Source of the DNA: UBA6382 sp963631415
GTDB lineage: Bacteria; Bacteroidota; Bacteroidia; Bacteroidales; Bacteroidaceae
DNA length: 16,468 bases
Reading direction: 5' to 3'
Assembly (NCBI GenBank): GCA_963631415.1
Contig: CAVGQS010000047.1
Span: forward strand, 1-16,468
Shown here: positions 6,734 to 14,384 of the stretch, piece after piece
Position numbering within the stretch: the stretch's first letter is position 1
How the letters are laid out: the number at the start of each line of letters is the position of its first letter
Translations under genes and position numbers: made by a program
Notes under the pieces: generated by a model
The model's input: only the letters and a program-made list of their open reading frames with translations
Told to the model about the DNA's origin: nothing
Database searches by the model: none

Positions 6734-7804
6734 TTATTCCACGTTGCGGTGTCTGCCGTTGTCTTCGCGCGTCTTAATCTTCAGGGGATTGGCGGACGCC
6801 TCGTCTACCTGGCGGCGGCAGAGCACAATGTCGATGGCTGTGTAGATGGCCTGGCGGAACGAGTTTTCGTCGGCCTCGCCCTTGCCGGCTATGTCGCAGG
6901 CGGTGCCGTGGTCAGGCGAGGTGCGCACCAGGTCGAGACCAGCGGTGAAGTTGACGCCGTCGTTGCCGCAGAGGGCCTTGAAGGGCGCCAGTCCCTGATC
7001 GTGATACATGGCCAGCACGGCGTCGAAGTGGCGGTACTGTCCGCTGCCGAAGAAGCCGTCGGCGGCATAGGGGCCGAAGCACTGCACGCCCTTCTCCCTC
7101 ATGGCGCTGATGGCTGGCAGTATTACGTCGGCCTCCTCAGAGCCGAGGAGTCCCTCGTCGCCGTTGTGGGGATTGAGTCCCAGCACGGCTATGCGCGGCG
7201 CGCTGACCAGGAAGTCGCGGTAGAGCGAGCGCTGCAGTTGGGCTATGCGGTGCTCCACCTTCTCCTGCGTGATGCTCGCCGCCACTTCCTTCAGGGGCAG
7301 GTGGGTGGTCACGAGGGCCACCTTCATCACGGGGCTCATCAGTATCATGAGGGCGTCGCCGGGATTGCCCGTCTCGCTCTCGAAGAACTCGGTGTGGCCG
7401 CTGAAGGGGAAGTCGTCGGAGTGTATGGCGTTTTTGTTGACCGGAGCGGTCACTATGGCGTCGATGAGGCCTGCCTTGTAGTCCTCCACCGCCCTTTGGA
7501 GCGAGAGGAGCGCCGCCCTGCCGCTTTCGGGCGAGGGGTGGCCGAGGTCTATCTTGACCTCTTCGTCAAAGCAGGCTATCATGTTGAGGCAGCCGCCTAC
7601 GGCGTCGCTGGCCTGCGAGATGGTCTGGAAGTTGGTCTCCAGGCCGAGGGTCTTGCGGTGGAAGATGGCTGCCTTGGGCGAACCGTAGACTATGGGCACG
7701 CACATCTCGCTCATAGCGTCGTCGGCAAAGGTCTTCAGTATCAATTCGTAGCCCACTCCGTTGAGGTCGCCGTGGGTAATGCCTATCCTTATTTTATCGT
7801 TCAT
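6734..7804 (-). CDS. pdxA: 4-hydroxythreonine-4-phosphate dehydrogenase
   Basis: PdxA oxidises 4-phosphohydroxy-threonine to 3-amino-2-oxopropyl phosphate, a precursor that PdxJ condenses with deoxyxylulose phosphate in the DXP-dependent route to pyridoxal phosphate. The protein (356 residues) begins with GITHGDLNGVGYE and contains the substrate and metal histidines in SGHTEF (His137), TTHL (His168), GLNPHNGDEG (His213) and MYHDQG (His268), and the C-terminal RTSPDHGTA (294-302). Length is slightly above the E. coli enzyme (329), with a charged, nonconserved tail after about 335. It starts 52 bases after the rlmN stop with no TAnnTTTG box in between, so co-transcription with rlmN is likely. 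The region 10-23 bases before the ATG is a TATATA-rich tract. Confidence 0.96.
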   Translation of the reverse strand: MNDKIRIGITHGDLNGVGYELILKTFADDAMSEMCVPIVYGSPKAAIFHRKTLGLETNFQTISQASDAVGGCLNMIACFDEEVKIDLGHPSPESGRAALLSLQRAVEDYKAGLIDAIVTAPVNKNAIHSDDFPFSGHTEFFESETGNPGDALMILMSPVMKVALVTTHLPLKEVAASITQEKVEHRIAQLQRSLYRDFLVSAPRIAVLGLNPHNGDEGLLGSEEADVILPAISAMREKGVQCFGPYAADGFFGSGQYRHFDAVLAMYHDQGLAPFKALCGNDGVNFTAGLDLVRTSPDHGTACDIAGKGEADENSFRQAIYTAIDIVLCRRQVDEASANPLKIKTREDNGRHRNVE

Positions 7805-7856
7805 CGTTGTTCTTTTATATTATATATGGTTTAAGAGTTGAATGTCTGTCGTTTTG

Positions 7857-8921
7857 TCAGATTTCTCCGTTTTGCTTCTTTGTGGAGAGCAGTCCGCAGG
7901 CTGCCTCTATGTCCTGCCCGCGAGAGGCGCGCAGTGTGGCGAAGAGTCCCTTGGAGGTGAGGTAGTTGCGGTTGTGCTTCATGCGGTCGGCTGGCACTCC
8001 GCGCAGCGGGCTGTCGGGAATGGAGTGGAAGGGAATGAGATTGACCCTGCAGTCCAGCCCCCTCAGCAGTTTGGCGAGGCGGTCGAAGTGGTGCACCTTG
8101 TCGTTGACGCCGTCGAAGAGGATGTACTCAAACGACAGCCGGCGCTGGTGGTTGCCCTCGCGCGGGTCTTCCTCGGTGTGGCTGCGGCAGAAGTCGTATT
8201 GGCGCAGCACCTCCACCACGTCCTCTATGGGATAAGGGCGCTGGGCGGGCATGTAGGTGGCTCTGTCTTGCGCAAAGGCGAAGTGGAGGCTGATGGCCAG
8301 GTTGCACTTGCTCTCGTCGAGGAAGCGCTTCATGCCGGGAATCAGGCCCACGGTCGACACGGTGATGCGCTTGGGGCTCCACGCCAGGCCGTAGTCGGCG
8401 GTGAGGATTTCAAGCGCCCTCATCACGTTGTCGGTATTGTCGAAGGGCTCGCCCTGCCCCATAAAGACTATGTTGGTGAGCTTGTCGAACTGCGGCAGCG
8501 AGTATATCTGGTTGAGTATGTCGCCCGCCGTGAGGTTGGCTTTGAAGCCCTGGCGGCCGGTCATGCAAAACTGGCAGCCCATCTTGCAGCCCACCTGCGA
8601 CGACACGCACAGGGTGGCGCGGTCCTTTTCGGGAATGTAGACCGACTCGATGTAGTGGCCGGCGCCGGTCTGGTAGAGGTATTTCACCGTGCCGTCCTTC
8701 GACTCGGCCTTGCCGGCGGGGCGCTGCCTGCCCAGCTCGAAGTTGTCGCTGAGCAGTTGCCTCACTTTCTTCGACACGTTGGTCATGTCGTCGAAGCTGA
8801 AGATTTGTTTCTGATACAGCCACTGCGCCACCTGGCCCGCCACAAAGCGGGGCTGGCCCAGTTCTGCCATGGTCTGCTGCAATTCAGCCAGGGATTTTCC
8901 TGAAAGCTGCGGTTTTTCCAT
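7857..8921 (-). CDS. rlmN: Dual-specificity 23S rRNA/tRNA adenine-C2 methyltransferase
   Basis: RlmN is a radical-SAM enzyme that methylates C2 of A2503 in 23S rRNA and of A37 in several tRNAs. The iron-sulfur motif CKMGCQFC (Cys112, 116, 119) is intact, preceded by the conserved TLCVSSQVG; GQGEPFDN is the SAM-binding GGE-like region; and the C-terminal cysteine that takes part in methyl transfer is present in IEAACGLLS. The 354-residue length is normal. The helical N-terminal domain (1-90) is the RNA-binding part. The gene has a promoter box 22 bases upstream (8943-8950), just beyond a terminator for trmO, so it starts a new transcript that probably continues through pdxA. Confidence 0.97.
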   Translation of the reverse strand: MEKPQLSGKSLAELQQTMAELGQPRFVAGQVAQWLYQKQIFSFDDMTNVSKKVRQLLSDNFELGRQRPAGKAESKDGTVKYLYQTGAGHYIESVYIPEKDRATLCVSSQVGCKMGCQFCMTGRQGFKANLTAGDILNQIYSLPQFDKLTNIVFMGQGEPFDNTDNVMRALEILTADYGLAWSPKRITVSTVGLIPGMKRFLDESKCNLAISLHFAFAQDRATYMPAQRPYPIEDVVEVLRQYDFCRSHTEEDPREGNHQRRLSFEYILFDGVNDKVHHFDRLAKLLRGLDCRVNLIPFHSIPDSPLRGVPADRMKHNRNYLTSKGLFATLRASRGQDIEAACGLLSTKKQNGEI

Positions 8922-8942
8922 CGTTGTAAAAGTATTTTACCA

Positions 8943-8950
8943 CAAAGGTA
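8943..8950 (-). promoter_or_regulatory. rlmN promoter, -7 box
   Basis: On the minus strand this reads TACCTTTG, a perfect match to TAnnTTTG, 21 bases before the rlmN ATG, which leaves a very short leader. No TTTG sits 19 bases upstream because a terminator hairpin occupies that place. Confidence 0.65.
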
Positions 8951-8952
8951 AC

Positions 8953-8978
8953 AAAAAAGAGCCTTACACCGGGCTCTT
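8953..8978 (-). terminator. Intrinsic terminator between trmO and rlmN
   Basis: On the minus strand AAGAGCC (complement of 8972-8978) pairs with GGCTCTT (complement of 8957-8963) across an 8-base loop and runs into six T residues (complement of A 8953-8958). It lies about 120 bases after the trmO stop and directly abuts the rlmN promoter box. It therefore separates the fhs-trmO transcript from the rlmN-pdxA transcript. Confidence 0.75.
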
Positions 8979-9098
8979 CTGTAAGATTTTTTCGCCCTCG
9001 CGCCACGGGCTGGCGTCGCCGGAGCACTGCGCCAAATCGCTGCGCAGCCAAATAAGGAGGCGGCATCAGCGCAAGTCGCACAGAGGCCTTGGCGCACT

Positions 9099-9791
9099 TC
9101 ACACCGTGGCTTTGACGCACGACACTATTTCCGCTTGCCGCCCTTCTACCTTGAACTTCACCTCGTGGTCGGCAAAGACGAAGCCGTAGACGCGGCTGGC
9201 GTCGTGACCGTAGCGGGGCCGCGGGTCGCACGCCACCACTCGGCGCAGGACCTCGGCCTTAGCCTCGCCAAGGCTTGCCACCACCTCTGGCGGCATGCTT
9301 ACGTCGAGGGTCTCGCCGCCCGTATATGCCTGGCCGGCGGTGAAGCCGCTGCGGGCGTCGGGGTGGGCGTCGGTGTAGGCCAGATAGGGCTTGACGTCGT
9401 AGATGGGAGTGCCGTTCATCAGGTCGGCGCCCTCCACCAGCAGCACCGGGCCGTCGGCGGCGCCGTAGTCCACGCCACGCAGCCTGACTGCCGACAGACC
9501 TATGTTGTTGGGACGGAAGGGCGAGCGGGTGGCAAAAACCCCTACCCTCGCGTTGCCGCCCAGCCGGGGCGGACGCACTGTGGGCGACCACTGCTGGCGG
9601 TGGGCCTCGCTGAAGTCCCACAACAGCCACACGTAGTCGAAGTCTTCGATACCTCTCAGCGCGTCGGCGTTGCGGTATTCGGGCTCAAAGACTATGCGCC
9701 CTTGCAGCCCGCTGACCACGCCGCTCTGGCGCGGCACGCCAAACTTGCTGCCAAAGTCGGTCTCGATATGCGCTATGGGCTTTATTTCCAT
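9099..9791 (-). CDS. trmO: tRNA (N6-threonylcarbamoyladenosine37-N6)-methyltransferase, TrmO/TsaA family
   Basis: TrmO uses SAM to methylate N6 of t6A37 in threonine tRNAs, a small tuning of ACY decoding. The 230-residue protein has the complete single-sheeted beta-barrel signature: PRLGGN (75-80), GVFATRSPFRPNNIGLSAV (84-102), YDVKPYL (131-137) and DPRPRYGHD (189-197). The final about 30 residues form the C-terminal extension seen in bacterial TrmO. It starts 66 bases after the fhs stop. A GC-rich hairpin without a good T-run lies in that gap, and I see no clear promoter, so at least partial co-transcription with fhs is likely. Confidence 0.95.
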   Translation of the reverse strand: MEIKPIAHIETDFGSKFGVPRQSGVVSGLQGRIVFEPEYRNADALRGIEDFDYVWLLWDFSEAHRQQWSPTVRPPRLGGNARVGVFATRSPFRPNNIGLSAVRLRGVDYGAADGPVLLVEGADLMNGTPIYDVKPYLAYTDAHPDARSGFTAGQAYTGGETLDVSMPPEVVASLGEAKAEVLRRVVACDPRPRYGHDASRVYGFVFADHEVKFKVEGRQAEIVSCVKATV

Positions 9792-9825
9792 TTATAAACG
9801 CAGAGCTATGACATTACGAAATTGT

Positions 9826-9842
9826 CGGGGGAGCGACCCCCG
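9826..9842 (-). other. GC-rich hairpin in the fhs-trmO gap
   Basis: CGGGGG (9826-9831) and CCCCCG (9837-9842) pair around a 5-base loop. On the minus strand it is followed by ACAATTTCG rather than by a T-run, so it is at best a leaky terminator or a processing or stability element for the fhs mRNA. Confidence 0.5.
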
Positions 9843-9857
9843 GTGGGGAGGCTGCCC

Positions 9858-11525
9858 TTACGACAGTCCCTCTATCTCGCCGTTGACGATGTCTATGCGC
9901 TCAGCCTGCGGGCTCTTGGGCAGGCCGGGCATGCGCATTATGTCGCCGGCAATGAGCACCACAAACTCAGCGCCCATGTTGATGACTATGTCGCGAATGT
10001 TGACGGTGAAGTTCTCGGGCACGCCGTAGGCCTTGGCGTCGGCGCTGAACGAGAACTGGGTCTTGGCCACGCAGATGGGGAAGCGCGAGGCGCCCAGCGC
10101 GTCTATCTTGGCGAGCATCTTCTTGGCGGCGGGACTGAAGGTCACGGCCTTGGCTCTGTATATGCGCTTGGCCACAGCCTCGGCCTTGGCCTCTATGGAG
10201 TCGGTGTCGGCATAGCAGAGGTTGAGCTCTGCCGACGGCTTCTGGTCTATCGTGTCTACCACCAGGCGGGCCAGTTCTTCAGCGCCGCTGCCGCCCTCGT
10301 TGAAGGCGTTGTTGACGGCAAAGCCCACGCCGGTCTCCTCGCAGTGGCGGCGGCAGAAGTCTATCTCCTCGTCGGTGTCGGCTGCAAAGCGGTTGAAGCA
10401 CACCACCACCGACTGGCCGAACGACTGGAGGTTGGCGATGTGGCGGTCGAGGTTCTTGATACCCTCTTTCAGGCCGTCCATGTTGGGTTCCTTGATGGCG
10501 TCGAGCGCCACGCCGCCGTGCATCTTGAGTCCCTGTGTCGTGGCGACTATCACGGTCAGGGCGGGCTGCAGGCCGGACTTGCGGCACTTGATGTCGTAGA
10601 ACTTCTCGGCGCCGAGGTCAGCGCCAAAGCCGGCTTCGGTCACCACATAGTCAGCCAGGCTGAGTCCCATCTTGGTGGCGAGCACCGAGTTGCAGCCGTG
10701 GGCTATGTTGGCAAACGGACCGCCGTGCACTATGGCGGGGGTGTTCTCCACCGTCTGCACAAGGTTGGGCTTCAGGGCATCGGCGAGCAAGACGCAGATG
10801 GCGCCTGCCACACCGAGGTCCTTCACGGTGAAGGGCTTGCCGTCGATGGTGATGCCGAGCAGTATGTTTTCTATGCGGCGGCGCAGGTCGTCGGGACCGC
10901 TGGCCAGGCAGAGCACCGCCATTATCTCGCTGGCGGGCGTGATGTCAAAGCCGCTCTCGGCGGTCACTCCGTTGGTCTTGGCGCCCAGTCCGGTGACTAT
11001 ATAGCGCAGGTTGCGGTCGTTGACGTCGAGCACTCGCTTCCACAGCACTTCCTTCAGGGCAAATCCCTCGTCGCGGTGCTGGTATATGTAGTTGTCGAGC
11101 AGTGCCGATATCATGTTGTGGGCTGAGGTGATGGCGTGGAAGTCGCCCGTGAAGTGGAGGTTGATTTTGTCCATGGGCAGCACCTGGGCGTAGCCGCCGC
11201 CTGCCGCTCCGCCCTTCATGCCGAAGCAGGGGCCCAGCGAGGGCTCGCGCAGCACGGTCAGGGCCTTCTTGCCTATGCGGCACAGTCCCATGGCGAGCCC
11301 CACGCTCACGGTGGTCTTGCCTATGCCTGCCTTGGTGGGCGTGATGGCGGTCACGAGTATCAGCTTGCTCTTGCCTGCCTTCTTCTCGTCGATGAGGTCC
11401 AGGGGCAGTTTGGCGATGTAGTGGCCGTAGGGCTCGATGGCTGCGTTGTCTATGCCCAGCGACTCCGCCACTTGGGCGATTGGCTTCAACTTGGCCTCGC
11501 GGGCTATCTGTATGTCTGATTTCAT
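9858..11525 (-). CDS. fhs: Formate-tetrahydrofolate ligase
   Basis: This enzyme makes 10-formyltetrahydrofolate from formate, ATP and tetrahydrofolate, feeding purine synthesis and fMet-tRNA. The 555-residue sequence is complete. The ATP-binding loop is TPTKAGIGKTT (62-72), followed by REPSLGPCFGMKGGAAGGG (93-111) and FTGDFHAI (125-132), all hallmarks of the family. In the loop, Ile replaces the Glu found in the commoner TPxxAGEGKTT form; I believe this variant is usual in Bacteroidota but cannot check. The gene is read divergently from cstA, with its own promoter box at 11615-11622 and an 80-90 base leader. A TATATATATA tract lies 6-15 bases before the ATG where a ribosome-binding site would be. 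With purA nearby, the window holds two separate inputs to purine metabolism. Confidence 0.98.
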   Translation of the reverse strand: MKSDIQIAREAKLKPIAQVAESLGIDNAAIEPYGHYIAKLPLDLIDEKKAGKSKLILVTAITPTKAGIGKTTVSVGLAMGLCRIGKKALTVLREPSLGPCFGMKGGAAGGGYAQVLPMDKINLHFTGDFHAITSAHNMISALLDNYIYQHRDEGFALKEVLWKRVLDVNDRNLRYIVTGLGAKTNGVTAESGFDITPASEIMAVLCLASGPDDLRRRIENILLGITIDGKPFTVKDLGVAGAICVLLADALKPNLVQTVENTPAIVHGGPFANIAHGCNSVLATKMGLSLADYVVTEAGFGADLGAEKFYDIKCRKSGLQPALTVIVATTQGLKMHGGVALDAIKEPNMDGLKEGIKNLDRHIANLQSFGQSVVVCFNRFAADTDEEIDFCRRHCEETGVGFAVNNAFNEGGSGAEELARLVVDTIDQKPSAELNLCYADTDSIEAKAEAVAKRIYRAKAVTFSPAAKKMLAKIDALGASRFPICVAKTQFSFSADAKAYGVPENFTVNIRDIVINMGAEFVVLIAGDIMRMPGLPKSPQAERIDIVNGEIEGLS

Positions 11526-11581
11526 ATTGCTATATATATAAGGTAGGAATGACTAAATGCCTGCTGTGTGCAAACCGGGCT

Positions 11582-11600
11582 TTGACAACTGCACAGTCAA
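11582..11600. promoter_or_regulatory. Possible operator in the fhs leader (TTGAC-N9-GTCAA)
   Basis: TTGAC at 11582-11586 and GTCAA at 11596-11600 form a dyad, with a second inner dyad ACTG/CAGT at 11588-11597 slightly off centre. It lies inside the predicted fhs leader, about 60 bases from the start codon and in the fhs-cstA divergent region, so it could be a regulator site or a small RNA hairpin. It is short enough to be chance. Confidence 0.25.
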
Positions 11601-11614
11601 GGCCGATTTGTCAG

Positions 11615-11622
11615 CAAATATA
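11615..11622 (-). promoter_or_regulatory. fhs promoter, -7 box
   Basis: On the minus strand this is TATATTTG followed by C, a perfect TAnnTTTG box. No TTTG is found 19-21 bases upstream. The predicted transcript starts about 80 bases before the fhs ATG. Confidence 0.6.
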
Positions 11623-11688
11623 ACATTTTTTTCACATAAAGTCAGCCATTTGTGGCAAGAAACCGTATCACGCAACTCCAGAATGTAG

Positions 11689-11696
11689 TAATTTTG
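11689..11696 (+). promoter_or_regulatory. cstA promoter, -7 box
   Basis: TAATTTTG followed by CATG is a perfect Bacteroidota -7 box, identical over nine bases to the rpoD box. A good -33 TTTG is not visible. The box ends 30 bases before the ATG at 11727 and lies downstream of an in-frame upstream ATG at 11652, so it fixes 11727 as the translation start. Confidence 0.75.
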
Positions 11697-11726
11697 CATG
11701 AAATTTCAAATTTTTCTAAAAATATC

Positions 11727-13211
11727 ATGTACACGTTTATTGTTTGCTTGATTTGCCTCGTCGCAGGCTACTTTGTTTACGGAAAAATAGTGGAAAAGAT
11801 TGTTGAGCCCGACGCCGAGCGCACCGCACCGTGCTACGCCCTGCGCGACGGAGTGGACTACATACCTATGCCCACGTGGAAAGTCTTCCTCATTCAGTTT
11901 CTCAACATTGCGGGCACTGGCCCAATCTTCGGCACCATCCTCGGACTGCTCTACGGTCCTGCAGCCTACTTCTGGATTGTGTTTGGCTGCATCTTCGGCG
12001 GTGCCGTCCACGACTACATCTCGGCCATGATATCGCTCAAGCGCAACGGCGCCTCGCTGCCCGAAATCATTGGCGACGAACTGGGCAACACGGCGCGCAT
12101 CACCCAGCGCGTTCTGGCCCTGCTGCTCATGATCATGGTGGTGGCGGTGTTTGTCAAGACGCCTGCCGGACTGCTCAACAACATGACGGGCGACATAGGC
12201 AGCCTCAACGGCTACTGGTTTTGGGTGGTCATCATCTTCGCCTACTACCTGCTCGCCGCCACACTGCCCGTCGACAAGATTATCGGCAAGGTCTACCCCC
12301 TCTTCGGCGTCGTGCTGCTGTTTATGGTGGTGTGCCTCTTTTTTGGCATTTTCTTCAACAACACCGGCAACCTGCCTGAAATAAACGAGGCCTTCGCCAA
12401 CCACAACCCCAACAGCGGCGACCTGCCGCTCTTCCCCGGCATCTGCATCACCATAGCCTGCGGAGCCGTGAGCGGATTCCACGCCACACAGAGCCCCATG
12501 ATGGCGCGCTGCCTCAAAAGCGAACGCTACGGACGCCGCGTATTCTACGGCGCTATGATTACGGAGGGCGTCGTGGCAATGGTCTGGGCTGCCGCCACAC
12601 TGCTGTTTGCCAGCAATCTGACCGGCGTGGAGGGCGACACTCCCTACGCCAGAATCTACAACGCCATGTATGACCCCGCCACCAGCTCGGTCAATCCAGG
12701 TCTCTTGGTCAACAAACTGTGCAACGACTGGCTCGGCACCACCGGCGCCGTGCTCGCCATTCTCGGTGTGGTCATAGCGCCCATCACCACCGGCGACACC
12801 GCCATGAGGTGCGCCCGGCTGATTTCTGCCGACATGTTCAAGATCAAGCAAAACAAGGTGATGATGAGGCTGCTCCTGTGCCTGCCGGTGTTCGCCATCA
12901 GCACCGTGCTGCTCTTCATCAAGTTCGACGTGCTGTGGCACTACTTCTCGTGGTTCAACCAGACGTTCTCCATCTTCACCTTTTTCGCCATCACCGTCTA
13001 CCTCGCCAAGCTCCACAAACCCTACATCATATCGCTCATTCCGGGCATGTTCATGGTCTGCGTGTGCGTCACCTACATCTGCGTCGACCACTCCAGCCTC
13101 GACCTGGGCGGGCAGGTCTCCAACTTGGTCGGCATAGCCTGCGCCCTCGCCACCGGCGTGTGGTTTGTGACGTGGAGGCATAAGTTCATCAGCAAAACCA
13201 GCAAACTATGA
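11727..13211 (+). CDS. cstA: CstA-family carbon starvation protein (membrane transporter)
   Basis: A 494-residue inner-membrane protein of the CstA family; relatives in enterobacteria transport pyruvate (and were first linked to peptide use) during carbon starvation. The first hydrophobic helix starts directly at MYTFIVCLICLVAGYFVYGK, and many more hydrophobic segments follow (roughly 53-75, 78-97, 128-150, 161-180, 190-210, 238-250, 275-295, 338-355, 380-400, 412-430, 433-452 and 465-482). Conserved motifs include GTGPIFG (63-69), GAVHDY (92-97), SGFHATQSPMMARC (249-262) and TTGDTAMRCARL (354-365). It is much shorter than the E. coli form (about 700), which is normal for many Bacteroidota relatives. 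The start was chosen because the only promoter box lies between the upstream ATG at 11652 and this one. Its stop overlaps the next start in ATGA. The substrate is inferred. Confidence 0.95.
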   Translation: MYTFIVCLICLVAGYFVYGKIVEKIVEPDAERTAPCYALRDGVDYIPMPTWKVFLIQFLNIAGTGPIFGTILGLLYGPAAYFWIVFGCIFGGAVHDYISAMISLKRNGASLPEIIGDELGNTARITQRVLALLLMIMVVAVFVKTPAGLLNNMTGDIGSLNGYWFWVVIIFAYYLLAATLPVDKIIGKVYPLFGVVLLFMVVCLFFGIFFNNTGNLPEINEAFANHNPNSGDLPLFPGICITIACGAVSGFHATQSPMMARCLKSERYGRRVFYGAMITEGVVAMVWAAATLLFASNLTGVEGDTPYARIYNAMYDPATSSVNPGLLVNKLCNDWLGTTGAVLAILGVVIAPITTGDTAMRCARLISADMFKIKQNKVMMRLLLCLPVFAISTVLLFIKFDVLWHYFSWFNQTFSIFTFFAITVYLAKLHKPYIISLIPGMFMVCVCVTYICVDHSSLDLGGQVSNLVGIACALATGVWFVTWRHKFISKTSKL

Positions 13212-14338
13212 ACATAGGCGACAAAGTCAGGTTTCTCGACAGCGTGGGCGGCGGACGCGTCACCGGATTTCAGGGCCGCGACACCGTCTTGGTGGAGGAC
13301 GAGGACGGATTTGAAGTGCCCGTGCCCATACGCAAGTGCGTGGTCGTAGACTCCGAGAAGGAGAAGCGCATCAAGGCCACCGACACTCCCGACACCGAGC
13401 CGCGCCGGCAGAGCGCCAAGGCCAGCGCCGACGAGCCGGAGCCCGAACTGGAGCCTGCCGACCGCCCCGTCACCTACAGGCCTCCCGTCAGGGAGCGCAA
13501 GGGCGGCGACGAACTCAACCTCTACTTGTGCTTCGAGCCTGCCGCGCAGTCGCCCTCGGGCGCGCCCTGCGGACCGGCAGCGCTGTCCCACAGCGAGTTT
13601 GACCTCTATTTCATCAACGACTCCAACTACTTCGTCACCTACACGCTGCTCTGCGGCGCGGAGGGCATCTGGCGACTGCGCCACACCGACACCGCCGAGC
13701 CCAACACCAAGGTCTTTGTGGAGACCGTGGGGACCGACGCGCTCAACCAGCTGCAGCACATCTGCATGCAGGCGCTGGCGTTCAAGCAAGACCGCACCTT
13801 CGCCCTCAAGGCGCCCCTCAGCGCTGAGCTGCGACTCGACCTCACGCGCTTCTACAAGCCCCACCTCTTCAGGCCCAACGACTTCTTCACCACGCCGGTG
13901 CTCACCGTCACCGTGGCTGACCACGACACCGCCGCCAGCGACCCGCGCGCTGCCAAGGGCGGCGACACCGTCATCACGCCACTCGCCGCAGCCATTGGCG
14001 ACGGCCGCAATCCCAACGCGAAGCCAAACGCCAAAGCCAAAGCAGCGCGGCCCATCGGCGACGAAGTGGTGGACCTCCACATCGACGAACTGCTCGACAC
14101 CACCGCCGGCATGACGCCCGCCGACATACTGGAATACCAGCTCGACGCCTTCCGCAAAAAGATGGACCAGTGCGTCAAGACCAAAGGCAAACGCATCGTC
14201 TTCATCCACGGCAAGGGCGACGGAGTGCTGCGCAACAAAATCACGCAAGAACTCAAGCGCCGCTACCCCAGGTGCAACTGGCAGGACGCCTCGTTCCGCG
14301 AATACGGCTTCGGGGCCACACTGGTCATAGTGCACTGA
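13208..14338 (+). CDS. DUF2027 protein with C-terminal Smr domain
   Basis: A 376-residue, probably cytoplasmic, three-part protein. Residues 1-50 form a small beta-barrel-like, KOW-like domain (IGDKVRFLDSVGGGRVTG); 50-100 is a charged, Pro/Glu-rich linker; 102-240 is the Bacteroidota-specific DUF2027 region (ELNLYLCFEP, FDLYFINDSNYFVTY); a second low-complexity Ala/Asn/Lys linker runs to about 282; and the Smr domain occupies 286-376 with DLHIDEL (289-295) and HGKGDGVLR (334-342). Smr domains are nucleases or nucleic-acid binders, known from the MutS2 C-terminus and from ribosome-collision rescue. Here the DLHG variant is DLHI, and the HGxG motif is intact. The ATG shares ATGA with the cstA stop, so expression is tied to the transporter. 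Its exact substrate is unknown. Confidence 0.93.
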   Translation: MNIGDKVRFLDSVGGGRVTGFQGRDTVLVEDEDGFEVPVPIRKCVVVDSEKEKRIKATDTPDTEPRRQSAKASADEPEPELEPADRPVTYRPPVRERKGGDELNLYLCFEPAAQSPSGAPCGPAALSHSEFDLYFINDSNYFVTYTLLCGAEGIWRLRHTDTAEPNTKVFVETVGTDALNQLQHICMQALAFKQDRTFALKAPLSAELRLDLTRFYKPHLFRPNDFFTTPVLTVTVADHDTAASDPRAAKGGDTVITPLAAAIGDGRNPNAKPNAKAKAARPIGDEVVDLHIDELLDTTAGMTPADILEYQLDAFRKKMDQCVKTKGKRIVFIHGKGDGVLRNKITQELKRRYPRCNWQDASFREYGFGATLVIVH

Positions 14339-14384
14339 CAGCGCCAAAAACCAACGGCACAGCGCCCACAACACCACCACCGCC

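Noticed and set aside
11526..11614. Tetrahydrofolate riboswitch in the fhs leader
   Set aside because: The leader has only a short dyad and does not show the conserved junction and loop sequence of that riboswitch class.
11652..11726. Upstream in-frame ATG start for cstA giving 25 extra residues
   Set aside because: The -7 promoter box lies downstream of that ATG, and the extra residues are polar and do not match the usual start, whereas MYTFIV begins directly with the first membrane helix.
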